From positions 806,001-870,000 of the forward strand of contig NZ_SLWA01000002.1 in NCBI RefSeq assembly GCF_004345565.1: a stretch of DNA of 64,000 nt, read 5' to 3'. This DNA comes from Flavobacterium circumlabens. GTDB taxonomy: Bacteria > Bacteroidota > Bacteroidia > Flavobacteriales > Flavobacteriaceae. Position 1 is the first letter of the stretch. Each line of letters opens with the position of its first letter. A program made the translations under genes and the position numbers. Positions 63,501 through 64,000 of this stretch are shown in pieces. The notes below the pieces were generated by a model. The model saw only the letters and a program-made list of their open reading frames with translations. It made no database searches and was not told the origin of the DNA.

Positions 63501-63791
63501 AGATGATATTTCATCTACCTTAATTCCATTATTAGAATAAAACATGGTTATAGGAACCTCAATATTTACAGTTTTATAAGTATAAAGTGGTATAGTAATA
63601 TTCTGCGAGCCTGTAAACATTCCAATAGGTACATTTCCATAATTTCCTAATTGATAAGCACCTGGTGAAGGCGGAATTATGTTAGGTAAAAAAGTATTTG
63701 ATTTTTTTTCTGATTGACCAGCTGTTTTTATGGAAATAAGAAGAATACAAAACAAAAATGTAAGAGTCGTTTTTAAAGTTAATTTACACAT
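60534..63791 (-). CDS. RHS-like secreted shell partner with YD repeats
   Basis: 1085 residues. Signal peptide (KTTLTFLFCILLISIKTAG), then IPPSPGAYQLGNYGNVPIGMFTGSQNITIPLYTYKTVNIEVPITMFYSNNGIKVDEISSNVGQGW, a pattern of Bacteroidetes RHS/YD surface proteins (SpvB-like N-terminus). Late YD repeat: TKGDITTFTYDTFGRLEFVKDKNG near the C-terminus. It stops 11 bases before the toxin gene and is likely co-expressed as its partner. No tip domain of its own was recognised. Confidence 0.8.
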   Translation of the reverse strand: MCKLTLKTTLTFLFCILLISIKTAGQSEKKSNTFLPNIIPPSPGAYQLGNYGNVPIGMFTGSQNITIPLYTYKTVNIEVPITMFYSNNGIKVDEISSNVGQGWNLSFGGVITRIIRDLPDEDRLKAFVPLLPNATLNQRIAFFKYIGEEDLTDSEADLYSFNFGSYSGKFIYDHDGTPLLMPAQNIKIEKQVRNGYFTFMLTAPDGIKYYFDQIEYTKIFKESYGNPTTKTSISAWYLSKIVHPKGDEVYLKYIDKEDHFISSKSQTLKMQFPRIQTNCTGTVVAGGINLSAIREHRMSITGKAIQSINSNNSKNGEITFRYFENNSEDVEAGNKKIKEIAITTDNIKEIEKIKFTYTTTANKRVFLDKIQFKDFGKNYQFEYISRNNLPPRLSLSQDHWGYYNGKINNQLVPNKTGLDLDNINYDGADKEPNGDFAQTGLLSKIIYPTKGYTLFEYESNDYYGSKKIIPELKEETLFINRTGPTSQEITITTLSDQEIILRGAISYDEYDCGPDYLGRTRATVMAKNLITGKYEDFFKRSSYGELYAISSDLKPDNGNDFILLAKANQTYTISLSLLVASTRSALRPCISSGVSFKYLPSGPVTIATNLIAGGVRIKSTTDNGFNTSLPVYKRYYYARKEDLNKSSGFPGTPPLYLDESRERLECPTPSSGGGMPSSQLRTYINITSSSLISLFDNGSSAVSYQYVTVSHGNDTFLNGGEMNEFYIHKNSNNQICGDLRLYGAPTDYGVLTNGLPLKNSIFNTKKDDVQITTNLYDNRELKSSKSYNVKKYHQLIDNNDEESNTTKTSNLGIVEYINSSYWNYLKSKEHVLYDVGGSNPIRTTTSYVYNSPVHMQLSVQKTKSSVEDFLETKYYYPQDPVMSSEPFVSEMIANNKINTLLKTETFRGAIKLSEQKTEYAKNATTGNLLLPKFIYAAKFPNSFSGNSVEKKITYDKYDDKGNILQYTLESGIPTAIIWGYNKTQPIAKIENATYAQVSSYVTNLQNLSDTGTEANLITALNALRTALPGTIMVSTYTYIPLVGVSTITDPKGDITTFTYDTFGRLEFVKDKNGSISSENQYNYKP

Positions 63792-64000
63792 ATATTATTT
63801 TTTTAGTTTAATCTGTTTTAATAGATAATTTCTTTTGTAATGGTTTAAATAAACAAGAACTTTTCGCTCTCTAATTGTAAATTATCAGAAGATAGTTGCT
63901 ATTTTATTTATGATATTATCAGTTTAATACTATAGTAAAATGTGGGTTTAGCCGGAGATAAAATCAAAATTGAGGCTGGGGATTTTCCCTGAAAAAGTGA
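63792..64000. other. Upstream region of the RHS operon
   Basis: 209 AT-rich bases at the window edge. It should contain the operon promoter (minus strand). No gene, repeat or clear promoter element is seen. Confidence 0.3.

Overview
The window is from a low-GC Bacteroidetes chromosome, most probably Flavobacterium or a close relative. The reasons are the AT-rich intergenic DNA, many lipoproteins with the Bacteroidetes S-C-x-K/E-type lipobox, a gliding/type IX secretion (T9SS) C-terminal sorting domain, a carboxypeptidase-regulatory-domain TonB receptor, starts without Shine-Dalgarno sequences, and families common in flavobacteria (DUF5690-type transporter, DUF6443-type RHS). No rRNA, tRNA, CRISPR array, integrase or intact insertion sequence was found by reading. 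All functional calls come from motifs and family knowledge; no searches were run.

Layout. 0.1-5.5 kb: two small acidic proteins, then a five-gene stressosome-like operon (RsbR, RsbS, RsbT, an ATPase/PP2C-phosphatase fusion and a PAS histidine kinase). 5.7-9.1 kb: an OmpA-like lipoprotein, a membrane-bound AraC-type regulator and a membrane protein. 9.3-17.1 kb: a tightly packed operon with NAD salvage (PnuC, NadR), a MoxR-type AAA ATPase, an unknown protein, a vWA protein with an HExxH motif, another unknown, and an adenylate-forming enzyme. 18.1-22.6 kb: the circularly permuted ATP-grasp / alpha-E / transglutaminase operon, then an alpha/beta hydrolase. 23.1-32.3 kb: an apparent aminophosphonate-use cluster (TonB receptor, transporter, FAD oxidoreductase, PhnX-like HAD hydrolase, alkaline-phosphatase-superfamily lipoprotein and a cupin regulator).

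32.4-50.3 kb is mixed: a crystallin-domain lipoprotein, polyphosphate kinase, a broken NmrA-like gene, a lysine-rich protein, a frameshifted T9SS cargo gene, a lyase-like lipoprotein, small stress-type proteins, HxlR and TetR regulators, a GMC oxidoreductase and a PhoD phosphatase bracketed by inverted copies of an intergenic repeat. 50.3-64 kb is accessory and more AT-rich: hypothetical genes, a pseudouridine synthase, a DUF3010 gene next to a truncated kinase-like gene, then an RHS polymorphic-toxin locus on the minus strand with a second, orphan toxin tip and two related putative immunity genes.

Themes: the window has four separate phosphorus-related functions (phosphonate cluster, polyphosphate kinase, PhoD, alkaline-phosphatase-type lipoprotein), two multi-gene systems whose end product is unknown (MoxR/vWA/ligase; ATP-grasp/alpha-E/transglutaminase), and a signalling operon in which a stressosome appears to feed a histidine kinase. 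The best candidates for undescribed biology are the MoxR/vWA-HExxH/ligase operon, the stressosome-kinase operon, and the duplicated RHS tips.
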